Shown here in pieces: positions 1-6,439 of a stretch of DNA of 10,183 nt (position 1 is its first letter; each line of letters begins with the position of its first letter). The stretch lies in the NCBI GenBank assembly GCA_900771365.1, contig CAAGNU010000350.1:1-10183 (forward strand), written 5' to 3'. Origin of the DNA: Bacteroidales bacterium. Its GTDB lineage: Bacteria; Bacteroidota; Bacteroidia; Bacteroidales; P3. The notes under the pieces were generated by a model. That model was not told where the DNA came from. It saw only the letters and a list, made by a program, of their open reading frames with translations, and did no database searches. The position numbers and the translations under genes were made by a program.

Positions 1-121
1 CGAAGCTAGGGCGAAGCTAGGGCGAAGCTAGGGCGAAGCTAGGGCGAAGCTAGAGCGAAGCTAGAGCGAAGCTAGAGCGAAGCTAGAGCGAAGCTAGAGC
101 GAAGCTAGGGCAAAGCTACCC
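1..121. repeat. 11-bp tandem repeat array (minisatellite)
   Basis: Eleven head-to-tail copies of an 11-bp unit begin at the first base, so the array probably continues to the left. Units 1-4 are CGAAGCTAGGG, units 5-9 (45-99) are CGAAGCTAGAG, unit 10 (100-110) returns to the GGG form, and unit 11 (111-121) is a degenerate CAAAGCTACCC. Variants sit in blocks, as expected from replication slippage or local homogenisation. Each unit contains AGCT and CTAG, so TAG occurs on both strands. Because 11 is not a multiple of 3, every reading frame in both directions meets a stop within three units, so the array cannot be a coding repeat. There are no spacers, so it is not a CRISPR. Function unknown. 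Confidence 0.97.
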
Positions 122-416
122 TTCCCCTAAAAAAACCGTCCCAAGCCCCTCCCACTCCCAAAAAGCCAACCCCTCCAAAACAAAAAACGAAAAACTTCCA
201 ACCAATGCACCAATCCTGCACACCCCCACCATATCTTTGCAAAATCAAAAACGCCTAAATTTTTTGAATTTATAGAACGTGCCTTAACTTATTAGAAAGC
301 GTTTCAATCACTCATAATTGCAAATCCAAGGTGACAAAAATTCATGTTCAGCGGAGCGTCTCAGATAAAAAAAAGCACTTTTTTCGGGGTTGTGCACTCA
401 TTTTGCATAGGATGGT

Positions 417-429
417 CGTATCTTTGCAA
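417..429 (+). promoter_or_regulatory. Second TATCTTTGCA promoter-like element
   Basis: TATCTTTG at 419-426 is a perfect -7 element and the surrounding 13 bases repeat those at 505-517. No proper -33 TTTG lies at a 19-21 base spacing: TTTTGCAT at 401-408 is too close and TTGTGC at 390-395 too far. It may be a weaker upstream start or a duplicated promoter half. Confidence 0.3.
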
Positions 430-483
430 ATCGGAATGACGGGCTGTGTGCGAGCGTTTTAGGATGAGGGTGAGCAGGTTATT

Positions 484-514
484 CTTGTTATTTCGTTTTT
501 TATTCGTATCTTTG
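484..514 (+). promoter_or_regulatory. Bacteroidota-type promoter for the WYL-exonuclease unit
   Basis: The -7 element TATCTTTG (507-514) matches the Bacteroidota consensus TAnnTTTG exactly. A CTTG at 484-487, one mismatch from the -33 TTTG, lies 19 bases upstream, which is the usual spacing. Transcription would begin near 519-521, giving a leader of about 20 bases before the ATG at 540. The 13-mer TCGTATCTTTGCA around the -7 element also occurs 88 bases upstream at 417-429. Confidence 0.6.
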
Positions 515-539
515 CAGTTGTTTTTTTAAGAAATGTTTC

Positions 540-1448
540 ATGGCAGCTAATCAAATCCACAAGTATGTATGGCTCGTGAACACGATTCACAGGGCGCGAC
601 TCATCTCGCTGGAGGACATCAACCATGAGTGGCTGGAGAGCGACATCGGGGACGGCAAGCCCCTCCCGAAGCGGACCTTCCACGTGTGGCAGGCCGCCAT
701 CTTGGACATCTTCGGCCTCATCATCGAAAACGAGGGCAAAGGCGAATACCGCTACTATATCGCCAACGAGGAGGAGATGCGGCTGGGCACGATGAGCAAC
801 TGGCTTCTGGACTCGCTGACGGTGAGCGACATGCTGCGGACGAGCAGGAGCATCAGCGACCGCATCCTGCTGGAGCAGGTGCCCTCGGCAAGGGACTACC
901 TGGGCATGGTGGTGGAGGCCATGCGCCACAACTACAAGATTGAGCTGACATATCAGACCTACGGCCAGCCGGAGCCCAAGGTGCGCACGATGATGCCGTT
1001 CTGCGTGAAGATTTTCAAGCAGCGCTGGTACATGCTGGCTCAGCGAGTGGACAAAGAAAATCCGAGCATCTATTCGCTGGACCGCGTGAAGGATATGCAG
1101 GTGCTGCGGAAGGAGACATTCGAGCTGCCCAAGGATTTCGATGCCGAGGCCTATTTCGAGCCCTACTACGGCATCTTCGCCGACGAGAGCTGCGCGTGGG
1201 CCGATGTGAAGCTACGCGTATCGCCATTGAAGGCCAAATACTCGCGTTCCCTGCCCCTACACGTGAGCCAAAAAGAGATTGAACAGACCACGGAGCACAG
1301 CATCTTCGGCTACAGGCTGCGCCCCGCCATAGACTTCGAGATGGAAATCCTCTCGCACGGAGCCGAGATGGAGGTGCTCGAACCCGCGTGGCTGCGCGAA
1401 AGGATTGGCGAGACAATAAAGAAAGTAGATAATATATATAATGGATAA
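540..1448 (+). CDS. WYL-domain transcriptional regulator
   Basis: A 302-residue protein with the layout of WYL-family regulators. Residues 1-75 look like a winged helix-turn-helix DNA-binding region (HKYVWLVNTIHRARLISLED then a basic stretch PKRTFHVWQAAI). The WYL core lies at about 128-190, with the signature RWYMLAQ at 162-168 and the following strand IYSLDRVKDMQVL at 177-189. Residues 220-291 fit the C-terminal WCX extension. WYL domains bind ligands, in several studied cases single-stranded nucleic acid, and control DNA-damage or phage-defence genes; that function here is inference. The ATG at 540 follows a well-placed promoter. Its last 8 bases overlap the exonuclease gene in another frame, which implies translational coupling and joint regulation. 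The ligand and targets are unknown. Confidence 0.9.
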   Translation: MAANQIHKYVWLVNTIHRARLISLEDINHEWLESDIGDGKPLPKRTFHVWQAAILDIFGLIIENEGKGEYRYYIANEEEMRLGTMSNWLLDSLTVSDMLRTSRSISDRILLEQVPSARDYLGMVVEAMRHNYKIELTYQTYGQPEPKVRTMMPFCVKIFKQRWYMLAQRVDKENPSIYSLDRVKDMQVLRKETFELPKDFDAEAYFEPYYGIFADESCAWADVKLRVSPLKAKYSRSLPLHVSQKEIEQTTEHSIFGYRLRPAIDFEMEILSHGAEMEVLEPAWLRERIGETIKKVDNIYNG

Positions 1449-1932
1449 TTTTGCAGCGATTGATTTCGAGACGGCCAACTTCGAGCGAGGCTCGGCCTGC
1501 AGCGTAGGCGTCGTGGTGGTGCGTGACGGCAAGGTGGCCGACACTTTCTACTCGCTCATCCAGCCCGAACCAAACTACTACAACTATTGGTGCACGCGCG
1601 TTCACGGCCTCACCCGCAAGGACACGGACGATGCACCCATCTTTCCCGAAGTGTGGAAGAAAGTGGCCCCGATGGTGGAGGGCCTGCCTCTGGTGGCGCA
1701 CAACAGCCCCTTCGATGAAGGATGCCTCAAGAGCGTCTTCAAAATATACCAGATGGACTACCCCGACTACCATTTCTACGACACGCTGAAAGCCTCGCGC
1801 AAGAAGCTGCCCGACCTCGAAAACCACCAGCTCCACACAGTTTCGGCAGCCTGCGGATTCTGCCTCGAAAACCATCATCACGCTCTGGCTGATGCCGAGG
1901 CCTGTGCCGCAATAGCTATCAAACTTTTATAG
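1441..1932 (+). CDS. DnaQ-like DEDDh 3'-5' exonuclease
   Basis: A compact 163-residue exonuclease of the RNase T/DnaQ fold, consisting of the catalytic domain alone. Visible motifs: Exo I D8-F-E10 within FAAIDFETA, Exo II with D92 in AHNSPFD, and Exo III with H146 and D151 in HHALADA. These supply the DEDDh metal-binding residues and the histidine general base. The enzyme would remove nucleotides from 3' ends of single-stranded DNA or RNA; the polymerase III epsilon subunit is related but usually longer, with a polymerase-binding tail that is absent here. It starts with an ATG at 1441 overlapping the end of the WYL gene by 8 bases (ATGGATAA), so the two proteins are probably made together. 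A role in DNA repair or in trimming a WYL-sensed ligand is inference. Confidence 0.92.
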   Translation: MDNFAAIDFETANFERGSACSVGVVVVRDGKVADTFYSLIQPEPNYYNYWCTRVHGLTRKDTDDAPIFPEVWKKVAPMVEGLPLVAHNSPFDEGCLKSVFKIYQMDYPDYHFYDTLKASRKKLPDLENHQLHTVSAACGFCLENHHHALADAEACAAIAIKLL

Positions 1933-1958
1933 TTAAGATATTGACAATTAACGAGAAT

Positions 1959-2333
1959 ATGAAGAAACTTATTTTTATCCTAACGGCAGCCATGATATGC
2001 CTGAGCAGCTGTAGCAAGAAAGAGGAAACATTGAATTGCCGCATCACGTGGCAGCTCTATCATCAGCCGAAATATATCACCGAAAGTGAGATAGAGAAGA
2101 CATTCCAAGAGACCTTCTTCGGCTTCTACGAAAAGGTGAACGACAACACGGTCCTGGCTCGCAACACCACCAAGGAGGACGTGCGCTCGCTGACGCTCAA
2201 GCTGGCCTCGATGGCCGACAGCCGCATCACGGAGACTCTGGACCCTGAAAACGGCGAAAAGATAGAGGTGAAGGTGTTTATTGACTTCGCGGGAGTGTAC
2301 GTGGAAGAGATATGGAGCAAAACCTACTTATAG
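1959..2333 (+). CDS. Small lipoprotein of unknown function
   Basis: A 124-residue protein with a lipoprotein signal peptide: MKK, a hydrophobic stretch (residues 4-15), then LSSC with the lipid-bearing cysteine at 18. The next residues, SKKEE, resemble the Bacteroidota lipoprotein export signal that sends lipoproteins to the cell surface. I chose the ATG at 1959 over an upstream TTG at 1941 because it gives a normal signal peptide directly. The mature part has no domain I recognise; it is charged, with a FQETFFGFYEKV segment and a C-terminal strand-like stretch KVFIDFAGVYVEEIW. It begins 26 bases after the exonuclease stop and is probably transcribed with it, though its link to DNA metabolism is unclear. 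Confidence 0.8.
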   Translation: MKKLIFILTAAMICLSSCSKKEETLNCRITWQLYHQPKYITESEIEKTFQETFFGFYEKVNDNTVLARNTTKEDVRSLTLKLASMADSRITETLDPENGEKIEVKVFIDFAGVYVEEIWSKTYL

Positions 2334-2484
2334 CAAGCGTTTCAGCCACTTTAAAGCCACAAAAGCGATGATGTCCGAAAAGGTAGGAACTGTATCTGCA
2401 AGTATATGATACACTGCTTGTTCTATGCGTTTTTGAGCCACTTCTACTTCAACTCATGAACAGAAAATGAACATTTCAATTTGT

Positions 2485-2507
2485 TATCAAACAGCGGGGC
2501 TTTGATA
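2485..2507. promoter_or_regulatory. Inverted repeat over the nrdJ -33 element (candidate operator)
   Basis: TATCAAA (2485-2491) and TTTGATA (2501-2507) form perfect 7-bp arms separated by 9 bases. The right arm contains the -33 TTTG, so a dimeric protein bound here would block the promoter. The binding protein is not known. Confidence 0.45.
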
Positions 2508-2531
2508 CACAAGATATTATATATAAATTTG
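2501..2531 (+). promoter_or_regulatory. nrdJ promoter (TTTG-N19-TAAATTTG)
   Basis: TTTG at 2501-2504 and TAAATTTG at 2524-2531 match both Bacteroidota housekeeping promoter elements perfectly, with the preferred 19-base spacing. Transcription would start near 2536-2538, leaving a leader of about 115 bases. A second, weaker -7-like sequence, TAATTTCG, lies at 2577-2584 without a good -33 partner. Confidence 0.75.
2507..2522. promoter_or_regulatory. NrdR-box-like sequence between the nrdJ -33 and -7 elements
   Basis: ACACAAGATATTATAT agrees with the NrdR consensus acaCwAtATaTwGtgt at 13 of 16 positions by my alignment. It fills the spacer of the nrdJ promoter, where NrdR is known to repress ribonucleotide reductase genes. 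Known sites usually occur as pairs, and I see no second box at the usual spacing, so this is tentative. Confidence 0.3.
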
Positions 2532-2653
2532 CGGGCGATGTTAATAACTCATTTCTTTTATAGCAAAAAATATGTGTAATTTCGCAATCCCAAATTTAAT
2601 CAGTTCATCGCAGTAAACGCCTACAATTCTTACAATTAAATAAAATAACGCCT

Positions 2654-5242
2654 ATGCAAGCCGATATGATTTTAGACTTTGGTGATGATAATCAACACCT
2701 TAAGCCAAAAGAGTTCAAACAGTACGACCCCAAAGACATTATGAAGGCCTCGGAGGAATACTTCGGAGGCGACGAACTCGCAGCCAACGTGTGGACAAAC
2801 AAGTATGCCCTGCGCAACGGCGACCAAATCTACGAGCTGACCCCCGACATGATGCACCACCGCATCGCCTCGGAGTTCGCACGCATAGAGCGCAATTACC
2901 AGAACCCCATGTCGGAAGAGACCATCTACGGCCTGCTGAAGGATTTTAAATATATCATCCCCCAAGGCAGCCCTATGACCGGCATAGGCAATAAGTTTCA
3001 GGTTGTGTCGCTTTCCAACTGCTTTGTAATCGGCAACAACGGCAGCAGCGACTCCTACGGCGGCATCATGAAGATTGACCAAGAGCAGGTGCAGCTCATG
3101 AAACGCCGCGGCGGCGTAGGCCACGACCTCTCCCATATCCGCCCATCAGGCTCCCCCGTGAAGAACTGCGCACTCACCTCAACGGGTATCGTCCCTTTCA
3201 TGGAACGATACAGCAACACCACCCGCGAGGTGGCCCAAGGCGGCCGTCGCGGAGCCTTGATGCTCAGCATCAGCATCAAGCATCCCAATGCCGAGGACTT
3301 TATCGACGCTAAGCTGGAGCAAGGCAAAATCACAGGCGCCAATGTATCGGTGAAAATCACGGACGACTTCATGGAGTGTGTCAAATCTGGCAAGCCCTTC
3401 GTGCAGCAATACCCCATCGACGCCACCAACCCCACTGTGACCAAGACAATCGATGCCCGCGCCCTCTGGAAGAAGATTATCCACAACGCCTGGGCCTCGG
3501 CAGAACCCGGCGTGCTGTTCTGGGACACCATCCTGCGCGAGAGCGTGCCCGACTGCTATGCCGACTTCCAATACCGCACCGTCTCCACCAACCCCTGCGG
3601 CGAAATCCCACTCTGCCCCTACGACAGCTGCCGCCTCATCGCCATCAACCTCTACAGCTACGTTGAAAAACCTTTCACACCCGAAGCCTCCTTCAACTTC
3701 GACCTCTTCCGCGACCACGTCATCAAAGGTCAACGTTTGATGGACGACCTCATCGACCTCGAGCTCGAAAAGGTGGCTCAAATCATCAAGAAGATTGATT
3801 CCGACCCCGAGAGCGAGGATATCAAACGCGTGGAAAGAGACCTCTGGCTCCAAATCAAAAATAAATGCATGGAAGGCCGCCGTACTGGCTTCGGCCTCAC
3901 CGCTGAGGGCGACATGCTGGCCGCCATGGGTCTGCGCTACGGCACAGATGAAGCCACGGAATTTGCCGTGAAGGTCCAGCGCACCCTCGCTTGTGCCGCC
4001 TACCGCTCCTCCGTCATCATGGCCAAAGAGCGTGGCGCCTTCCCCATCTACAACGCCAACCGCGAAAAGCTGAACCCCTTTATCCAGCGTCTCGCCGAAG
4101 CCGACCCCGAACTCTACGCCGACATGGTGCAGAACGGACGCCGCAACATCGCCCTCCTCACCATCGCACCCACAGGCACCGTGAGCATCCTCACGCAAAC
4201 CACCTCCGGCATCGAGCCCGTGTTCCTCGTCTCCTACAAACGCCGCAAGAAAATCAACCCCAACGATCGCGACTCCTCCAAGCACAACATCATCAAGGAC
4301 GAGAGCGGCGACTATTTTGAGGAATACAACGTCATCCATCCCAAGTTCATCGACTGGCTCATGCTGAGAGGCTACACCAAAGAGCAAATCGACAATCTCG
4401 ATGACAAGACTCTCGAAAAACTTGTCAAAGAGTCTCCCTACTATAAAGCAACCGCAGCAGACATCGACTGGGTTAACAAAGTCAAAATGCAGGGCGCCAT
4501 CCAAAAATGGGTGGACCACTCCATCAGCGTTACCGTCAACATCCCCAAGGAAACCTCCGAGGAAATAGTAAGCACAATCTATCAAACCGCCTGGGAGTCG
4601 GGCTGCAAAGGCTGCACCATCTACCGCGAGGGATCACGCAATGGTGTCTTGGTTTCGAACAAGGAATCCAACAACAACAAATGCGACGAACACTTTGTCG
4701 AAAGCAAGGCACCCAAACGTCCCAAGAAACTCGAAGCCGAAGTCGTCCGTTTCAAGAACGACCACGAAGACTGGATTGCCGTCGTGGGCATGTACGAAGG
4801 CCGCCCCTACGAAATCTTCACCGGTAAGGCTGAGAGCTTCCTCGTCCCCAAATGGGTCGAGAAAGGCTGGGTCATCCGCACCAAAGAACCCGGACAGGAA
4901 CACGCCCGCTACGACTTCCAATTCCTTGATCAGGACGGCTACCACGTCACAATGGAAGGTCTCTCCCGCATGTTCAAGAAAGAGTACTGGAACTACGCCA
5001 AACTCATCAGCGGCATCCTCCGCCATGGCATGCCCATCCCCAACGTAGTCGACCTCATCGGCAAACTGAACTTCGATGTCGACAGCATCACCACCTGGTC
5101 CAACGGTGTCGCCCGCGCCCTCAAACGCTACATCAAAGACGGCACAGCAACCGGTGAGGTCTGCCCCGACTGCGGCGCCCCCGTCATCTACTCTGGCGGC
5201 TGCAAGAGCTGTCCAAGCTGCGGCTGGTCCAAATGCAACTAA
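2654..5242 (+). CDS. nrdJ: Adenosylcobalamin-dependent ribonucleotide reductase (class II)
   Basis: An 862-residue class II ribonucleotide reductase, which reduces ribonucleotides to deoxyribonucleotides using a radical generated from coenzyme B12, independent of oxygen. The active-site loop N313-P-C315-G-E317 supplies the thiyl-radical cysteine and its partners; C123 (in SLSNCFVI) and C326 (in DSCRLIAINL) sit where the redox cysteine pair is expected. The PTGTVSILTQTTSGIEP segment (507-522) is the typical phosphate-binding region. Residues about 690-825 fit the TSCPD extension, and the C-terminus is a cysteine-rich zinc-ribbon-like tail (C837, C840, C850, C853, C856, C861) that probably regenerates the active-site disulfide. 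Length is normal for the long form. Codons are strongly C-ending. It is monocistronic, between its own promoter and the terminator at 5276. Confidence 0.97.
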   Translation: MQADMILDFGDDNQHLKPKEFKQYDPKDIMKASEEYFGGDELAANVWTNKYALRNGDQIYELTPDMMHHRIASEFARIERNYQNPMSEETIYGLLKDFKYIIPQGSPMTGIGNKFQVVSLSNCFVIGNNGSSDSYGGIMKIDQEQVQLMKRRGGVGHDLSHIRPSGSPVKNCALTSTGIVPFMERYSNTTREVAQGGRRGALMLSISIKHPNAEDFIDAKLEQGKITGANVSVKITDDFMECVKSGKPFVQQYPIDATNPTVTKTIDARALWKKIIHNAWASAEPGVLFWDTILRESVPDCYADFQYRTVSTNPCGEIPLCPYDSCRLIAINLYSYVEKPFTPEASFNFDLFRDHVIKGQRLMDDLIDLELEKVAQIIKKIDSDPESEDIKRVERDLWLQIKNKCMEGRRTGFGLTAEGDMLAAMGLRYGTDEATEFAVKVQRTLACAAYRSSVIMAKERGAFPIYNANREKLNPFIQRLAEADPELYADMVQNGRRNIALLTIAPTGTVSILTQTTSGIEPVFLVSYKRRKKINPNDRDSSKHNIIKDESGDYFEEYNVIHPKFIDWLMLRGYTKEQIDNLDDKTLEKLVKESPYYKATAADIDWVNKVKMQGAIQKWVDHSISVTVNIPKETSEEIVSTIYQTAWESGCKGCTIYREGSRNGVLVSNKESNNNKCDEHFVESKAPKRPKKLEAEVVRFKNDHEDWIAVVGMYEGRPYEIFTGKAESFLVPKWVEKGWVIRTKEPGQEHARYDFQFLDQDGYHVTMEGLSRMFKKEYWNYAKLISGILRHGMPIPNVVDLIGKLNFDVDSITTWSNGVARALKRYIKDGTATGEVCPDCGAPVIYSGGCKSCPSCGWSKCN

Positions 5243-5275
5243 CTTGCTATTACTTAAAGCATCTGATATCATCAC

Positions 5276-5303
5276 GGGAGGTTCGCCAGAGCCTCCCTTT
5301 TTT
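5276..5303 (+). terminator. Intrinsic terminator of nrdJ
   Basis: A 9-bp stem (GGGAGGTTC with GAGCCTCCC, one G-T wobble) closes a GCCA loop and is followed at once by six T. It begins 34 bases after the nrdJ stop codon. Confidence 0.92.
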
Positions 5304-5360
5304 CAAAAAACACATCAACCATTAGCGAGCTACAAATTCATAGTCGCATCTGTTCTAAGT

Positions 5361-5398
5361 GGCCATCTCTAATCACACATACGTTAATCTTAATGGCC
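5361..5398. repeat. Inverted repeat GGCCAT/ATGGCC upstream of the sigma factor gene
   Basis: GGCCAT (5361-5366) and ATGGCC (5393-5398) are perfect 6-bp arms 26 bases apart, about 100 bases before the sigma factor start. No clear housekeeping promoter follows; the closest -7-like sequence is TAAACTTTG at 5447-5455, one base too long, with no -33 partner. The repeat could be an operator or a chance match. Confidence 0.3.
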
Positions 5399-5497
5399 GA
5401 TTGGAGTCTAACTCATTGCAAATCGTAAAAAAAATTTCACCTTAGATAAACTTTGGGCTTCAAAATTCGTTAGTATATAAGTAGAAGGTACTTCCTC

Positions 5498-6022
5498 ATG
5501 GATAATAACGACCGAGAACTATACGACAAGTACGACTGCATGATAGCACGGAATGGGGCGCTCATCGAGTGGCTCTGTATGCGGCATGCGTGGGGCGACA
5601 CAAGCCGCTGTGCCGAACTGCGGCAGGAGTGCTATATCTCTCTGTGGAATTATCTCCCTACGTTGCGCGAGGAGACCAACGTGTTTCAGGAGAGGGCATG
5701 GGTCGTATTGCACTGCCGCAGCGTGTTCTCGCATCTCGCCTATCGGCGGCGCACACACCAGTTCCTGCCGCTCGACGACAGCATGGCCGACACCATCGCC
5801 GAACCTGACAACAGCCACCTGCGCGACACCATCGACACCCTTGCCGCCCTCCTCACGCCATACGAACGCCGTGCCTTCTACCTCATGGCCGACGGCTACA
5901 GCGCCGAGGACATGGCCCGAGAGCTCGGCATCAAACACCGCAGCGCGGTGCTGCTCCGCCACCGCATCATCAAGAAACTGCGAAATAGTGAAATTGTGAA
6001 AAGATATTCGGAAAAAAGATAA
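5498..6022 (+). CDS. ECF-type RNA polymerase sigma factor
   Basis: A 174-residue protein with the two-domain layout of extracytoplasmic-function sigma factors. Residues about 18-86 fit region 2 (ELRQECYISLWNYLPTL and FQERAWVVLHCRSVFSHLAYRRR-like helix, core-enzyme and -10 binding). Residues 110-162 fit region 4, with TLAALLTPYERRAFYLMADG followed by a helix-turn-helix ARELGIKHRSAVLLRHRIIKK for the -35 element. It would redirect RNA polymerase to a specific regulon after an envelope signal. The ATG at 5498 is preceded by a weak AGAAGG (5483-5488). Region 2 is divergent, so assignment to an ECF subgroup is uncertain. The last dozen residues lie beyond region 4 and are encoded by an A-rich sequence repeated in the following spacer. 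Three small envelope genes follow. Confidence 0.85.
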   Translation: MDNNDRELYDKYDCMIARNGALIEWLCMRHAWGDTSRCAELRQECYISLWNYLPTLREETNVFQERAWVVLHCRSVFSHLAYRRRTHQFLPLDDSMADTIAEPDNSHLRDTIDTLAALLTPYERRAFYLMADGYSAEDMARELGIKHRSAVLLRHRIIKKLRNSEIVKRYSEKR

Positions 6023-6105
6023 TTAGATATTCAGATATTCAGAAATCTGAAAGTCTCAAAATCTCTCCATCTGAAAATCTTTCTGAAATAGTGAATAGTG
6101 AAAAG
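5982..6105. repeat. Short A-rich direct repeats at the sigma factor 3' end and spacer
   Basis: GAAATAGTGAAATTGTGAAAAG-like sequence at 5982-6003, inside the coding region, recurs in shortened form at 6085-6105. AGATATTC occurs at 6002-6009, 6025-6032 and 6033-6040, and TCTGAAA at 6046-6052, 6070-6076 and 6082-6088. A small palindrome TTCAGA-AA-TCTGAA lies at 6038-6051. The spacer looks built by local duplication. Confidence 0.7.
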
Positions 6106-6142
6106 TTGACACCAATCACCATATAAAAGAAAGAATTGCATT

Positions 6143-6439
6143 ATGAAACAAAACAGCTCACCCACACCGCGCCCGCATCCCGTCACACCCGAGGCTCTGG
6201 TGCATATCGCTGCCCTTGCGGAACGCGATAATCGTGGCCTCGCCGAGCGCTGCGCCCGCTACCGCCGCCGTGCCAGCATCCGCCGCACCGCCGTGGCGGC
6301 CTGCCTATTCGTTGTCTGCACCATGGCATACGCGTCGGCATTGGCGGCACCAATGTACGACCAAATCAACACAACAAGCAGTCAGGGCTCGCAGCACATC
6401 TGCGGCACCGCCATCTATATTATGGAGCATCTGTCATGA
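6143..6439 (+). CDS. Small single-pass membrane protein next to the sigma factor
   Basis: A 98-residue protein with a proline-rich then strongly basic N-terminal half (about residues 1-48, ending RYRRRASIRR), one hydrophobic segment at about 49-69 (TAVAACLFVVCTMAYASALA), and a short outer tail of about 29 residues containing one cysteine (C87). By the positive-inside rule the N-terminus is cytoplasmic, so it could contact the sigma factor as a small anti-sigma-like partner; this rests on position and topology only, since no anti-sigma domain is recognisable. It starts 120 bases after the sigma factor gene and its stop overlaps the next start (ATGA), so it is translated together with that gene. 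GC-rich codons agree with real coding. Confidence 0.68.
   Translation: MKQNSSPTPRPHPVTPEALVHIAALAERDNRGLAERCARYRRRASIRRTAVAACLFVVCTMAYASALAAPMYDQINTTSSQGSQHICGTAIYIMEHLS

Larger units (their letters stand above)
122..539. other. Non-coding region upstream of the WYL gene
   Basis: No credible gene is seen here. The first part (about 122-231) is almost entirely A and C on the + strand, with about six G in 110 bases. Then come a dyad TAAATT-N5-AATTTA at 256-272, the sequence AAGCGTTTCA at 297-306 (repeated at 2335-2344), and a dA/dT inverted repeat at 367-384 (eight A, GCAC, six T). Three promoter-like TATCTTTGC elements lie at 232-240, 419-427 and 507-515. The last is the best candidate promoter for the gene at 540; the other two may be extra starts or relics. 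Confidence 0.6.
2334..2653. other. Regulatory gap upstream of nrdJ
   Basis: No gene is visible. Besides the promoter and operators listed separately, it holds a small stem TGTATC/GATACA (2391-2396 with 2408-2413), the repeated octamer TGATACAC (2407-2414 and 2503-2510), three AGCCAC-containing segments (2344, 2355, 2436), and a direct repeat AACGCCTA at 2616-2623 and 2647-2654, whose last base is the A of the nrdJ start codon. I looked for a cobalamin riboswitch and found no match to its conserved core. There is no clear terminator for the preceding lipoprotein gene. Confidence 0.6.

Noticed and set aside
1..121. CRISPR array
   Set aside because: The 11-bp units abut directly with no spacers and are far too short for CRISPR repeats.
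1015..1881. 288-codon open frame on the - strand opposite the WYL and exonuclease genes
   Set aside because: It spans two well-supported genes and shows no domain; it is explained by codon bias of the + strand genes.
2334..2653. Cobalamin riboswitch ahead of nrdJ
   Set aside because: GCCACT occurs, but the conserved GCCACTG core and B12-box pairing are not seen, and class II reductases do not need one.
3179..4585. 468-codon open frame on the - strand inside nrdJ
   Set aside because: It lies wholly opposite a certain gene whose C-ending codons suppress stops in the antisense frame; its translation is low-complexity, rich in V, G, D and H, with no recognisable domain.
4634..5275. 213-codon open frame on the - strand opposite the nrdJ end
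   Set aside because: It is another antisense shadow of nrdJ codon bias, and it also runs across the nrdJ terminator stem's edge without its own start context.
6106..6130. Sigma70-type promoter TTGACA with TATAAA before the small membrane protein gene
   Set aside because: The spacing is only about 12 bases, and Bacteroidota use a different promoter consensus.
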